64,000 bases of DNA from an uncultured Acetatifactor sp. (GTDB taxonomy: Bacteria > Bacillota > Clostridia > Lachnospirales > Lachnospiraceae). The stretch covers positions 1 through 64,000 of the forward strand of contig CANREV010000008.1 of the NCBI GenBank assembly GCA_947629645.1, read 5' to 3'. The notes below the pieces were generated by a model. It did not search any database. It was not told the origin of the DNA and was given only the letters and a program-made list of their open reading frames with translations. The position numbers were made by a program, and so were the translations under genes. Below are positions 63,086 through 64,000 of the stretch, piece by piece; position 1 is the stretch's first letter, and every line of letters starts with the position of its first letter.

Positions 63086-63412
63086 TTAATTTTGCGCCTG
63101 TTGCTGCCAATAGGCTACAATTTTATCAATCATCTTTATACAATCCTGCTGTGCGGTAGCCTCATTATATGGCTGCATCTCACTATAGGTATGCCCGCAA
63201 GGTTCCATTTCGCCTTCTTCAAAACCGCCACATACTCCAAGAAGCCATTTCCCCAGCAAACCCGTTTTAAATTTAAAGATATAATAATTCATTTCTTTGT
63301 ACTCAAATTGTCCTGCACACTCCATTTTACCAGGCGCCTTTCCCAATTCTTGCGGATCTGATAACCACTCAAGCATATTTGTTTCAGCTACATTCAGTTG
63401 TTGTTGATTCAT
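63086..63412 (-). CDS. Uncharacterised small protein
   Basis: A 108-residue protein I cannot name. It reads MNQQQLNVAETNMLEWLSDP, then MECAGQFEYKEMNYYIFKFK and a Gly/Cys patch (LLGVCGGFEEGEMEPCGHTYS), with a helical C-terminus ending AYWQQQAQN. No signal peptide or membrane segment. I recall similar short proteins from Lachnospiraceae, without a known function. Its stop codon overlaps an ATG (TAATG), suggesting coupling to the following gene before that was shifted out of frame. The ribosome site GGGGAAAACA is acceptable. Confidence 0.6.
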   Translation of the reverse strand: MNQQQLNVAETNMLEWLSDPQELGKAPGKMECAGQFEYKEMNYYIFKFKTGLLGKWLLGVCGGFEEGEMEPCGHTYSEMQPYNEATAQQDCIKMIDKIVAYWQQQAQN

Positions 63413-63487
63413 TGTTTTCCCCTTTCCATATCTTAAAGCTATTCTAAATGAAGTATCTTTTCTATCACAGCCAGATTATACTCCAAA

Positions 63488-64000
63488 CTACCCATACTTG
63501 CAACCAGGAGCAGCTTTATGATTGACCGCTCTTCCCCTCCTGTATTCGCGCGGCGTACATCCCGCTATTTCAGAGAACTTCACATTGAAGTATCCCGTTC
63601 CCGAAAATCCACACTTTCCGGCGATCTCGGTTATGCTCATATCGCTCTGGTCCAAAAGCTCCATGGCGCGGGAAATCCGATAGCGGATCAGATACTCAAA
63701 CGGTGTCTTGAGCGTTTCTGCCTTAAATACCCGCGAAAAATATTCTCTGCTCATGCAGGACTCCGATGCGATCTGTTCGAGCGTCAGCGGTTCGGCATAA
63801 TGCCTATGGATAAAGTCTATCGCCTGTCGAATACGTTCACGGTTAAGCCTGTCCGCGGATTTGGGCTGCCGGACCCGTTCGGCGCTAGTTACAAGCAGCT
63901 TCCAGATTCTCAGTAAATTCGATTTAATAGTAATCTCCGCGCCGGATTCGTCCGACTTTAAAAACAACTCCGGATGCTTTCCATGCAGCGGGTCCCGGTC
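63488..64000 (-). CDS. AraC-family transcriptional regulator (partial, 5' end outside window)
   Basis: The visible 170 codons contain the DNA-binding part of an AraC/XylS regulator: two helix-turn-helix motifs (LTLEQIASESCMSREYFSRVF and SITEIAGKCGFSGTGYFNVKF) with the usual end TPREYRRG. The frame remains open to the window edge (residues upstream read HGKHPELFLKSDE), so the TTG listed in the track is not the start; an N-terminal cupin-type sensor domain probably lies beyond. Target genes cannot be told. Confidence 0.85.
   Translation of the reverse strand, partial: DRDPLHGKHPELFLKSDESGAEITIKSNLLRIWKLLVTSAERVRQPKSADRLNRERIRQAIDFIHRHYAEPLTLEQIASESCMSREYFSRVFKAETLKTPFEYLIRYRISRAMELLDQSDMSITEIAGKCGFSGTGYFNVKFSEIAGCTPREYRRGRAVNHKAAPGCKYG

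Overview
The window looks like chromosomal DNA from an anaerobic, spore-forming Firmicute, most likely a Lachnospiraceae member. This is inferred from gene content and order, not from a search. The markers are the sporulation/RNA block yqfC-yqfD-phoH-(pgpH position)-ybeY, the rnhB-ylqG(FliK-like)-ylqH-yraN block, ylxM-ffh-rpsP-khpA-rimM-trmD-rplS, a SleL-type cortex hydrolase, two BaiN/COG2509-type flavoproteins, and a COG1625 (PDZ-radical SAM-DUF512) protein beside der. Base composition is moderate. Almost every gene is on the minus strand; only metF and a ribose-phosphate pyrophosphokinase gene run on the plus strand. I see no rRNA, tRNA, insertion sequence, prophage or CRISPR array.

Layout in window order. 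0-3 kb: an ECF sigma factor coupled to a membrane protein (cut by the edge), a zinc-ribbon XRE regulator whose normal start codon appears lost, a methyltransferase and a DUF3781 protein. 3-6.8 kb: a BlaR1/MecR1-like M56 sensor peptidase and BlaI-like repressor with a 45-bp palindromic operator, next to the remains of a VanY-like carboxypeptidase and a DUF3592 membrane protein. 6.8-11.9 kb: a MoxR ATPase/VWA pair, metF, a LysM-GH18 spore hydrolase and nth. 11.9-18.4 kb: a three-gene pectin (rhamnogalacturonan)-type cluster: yesU-like DUF1961, a GH2 enzyme and a PcRGLX/YetA-like protein. 18.5-24 kb: feoAB and the proline operon proB-DUF896-5-FCL-proA. 24-27.7 kb: two flavoproteins and an anchored extracytoplasmic protein. 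27.7-33.6 kb: a flippase-like protein and the yqf block. 33.6-39.4 kb: nucleoside phosphorylase, gpsA, plsY, der, COG1625. 39.7-44.3 kb: an atypical PRPP synthetase converging on, and overlapping, a large histidine kinase with its response regulator. 44.4-50.9 kb: pgeF, yraN, ylqH, FliK-like, rnhB, two signal peptidases and rbgA, apparently driven from a 69-bp tandem repeat carrying three extended -10 boxes. 51-56.8 kb: an oligosaccharide ABC importer (binding lipoprotein plus two permeases) and its membrane-anchored AraC regulator. 57-62 kb: the translation/SRP block. 62-64 kb: a putative small RNA locus, two uncharacterised genes and the C-terminal part of an AraC regulator.

How the genes may work together. 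The importer and AraC regulator resemble the Bacillus Lpl/Ytc/Yte and YesN systems, so they could feed oligosaccharides to the yesU-GH2-PcRGLX enzymes 33 kb away; this link is inference only. The SRP and translation genes sit together, as is usual in Firmicutes.

The least ordinary items are: a TrmD protein fused in frame to a GNAT acetyltransferase; a PgpH-position membrane protein whose HD metal dyad is broken; the promoter-bearing tandem repeat upstream of rbgA; a putative ~100-nt RNA with its own promoter, two hairpins, an embedded 15-codon ORF and terminator; a G10 tract inside the AraC-type membrane regulator; and the start-less XRE/zinc-ribbon gene. Everything here was read by eye from the sequence and the ORF track; no searches were run.
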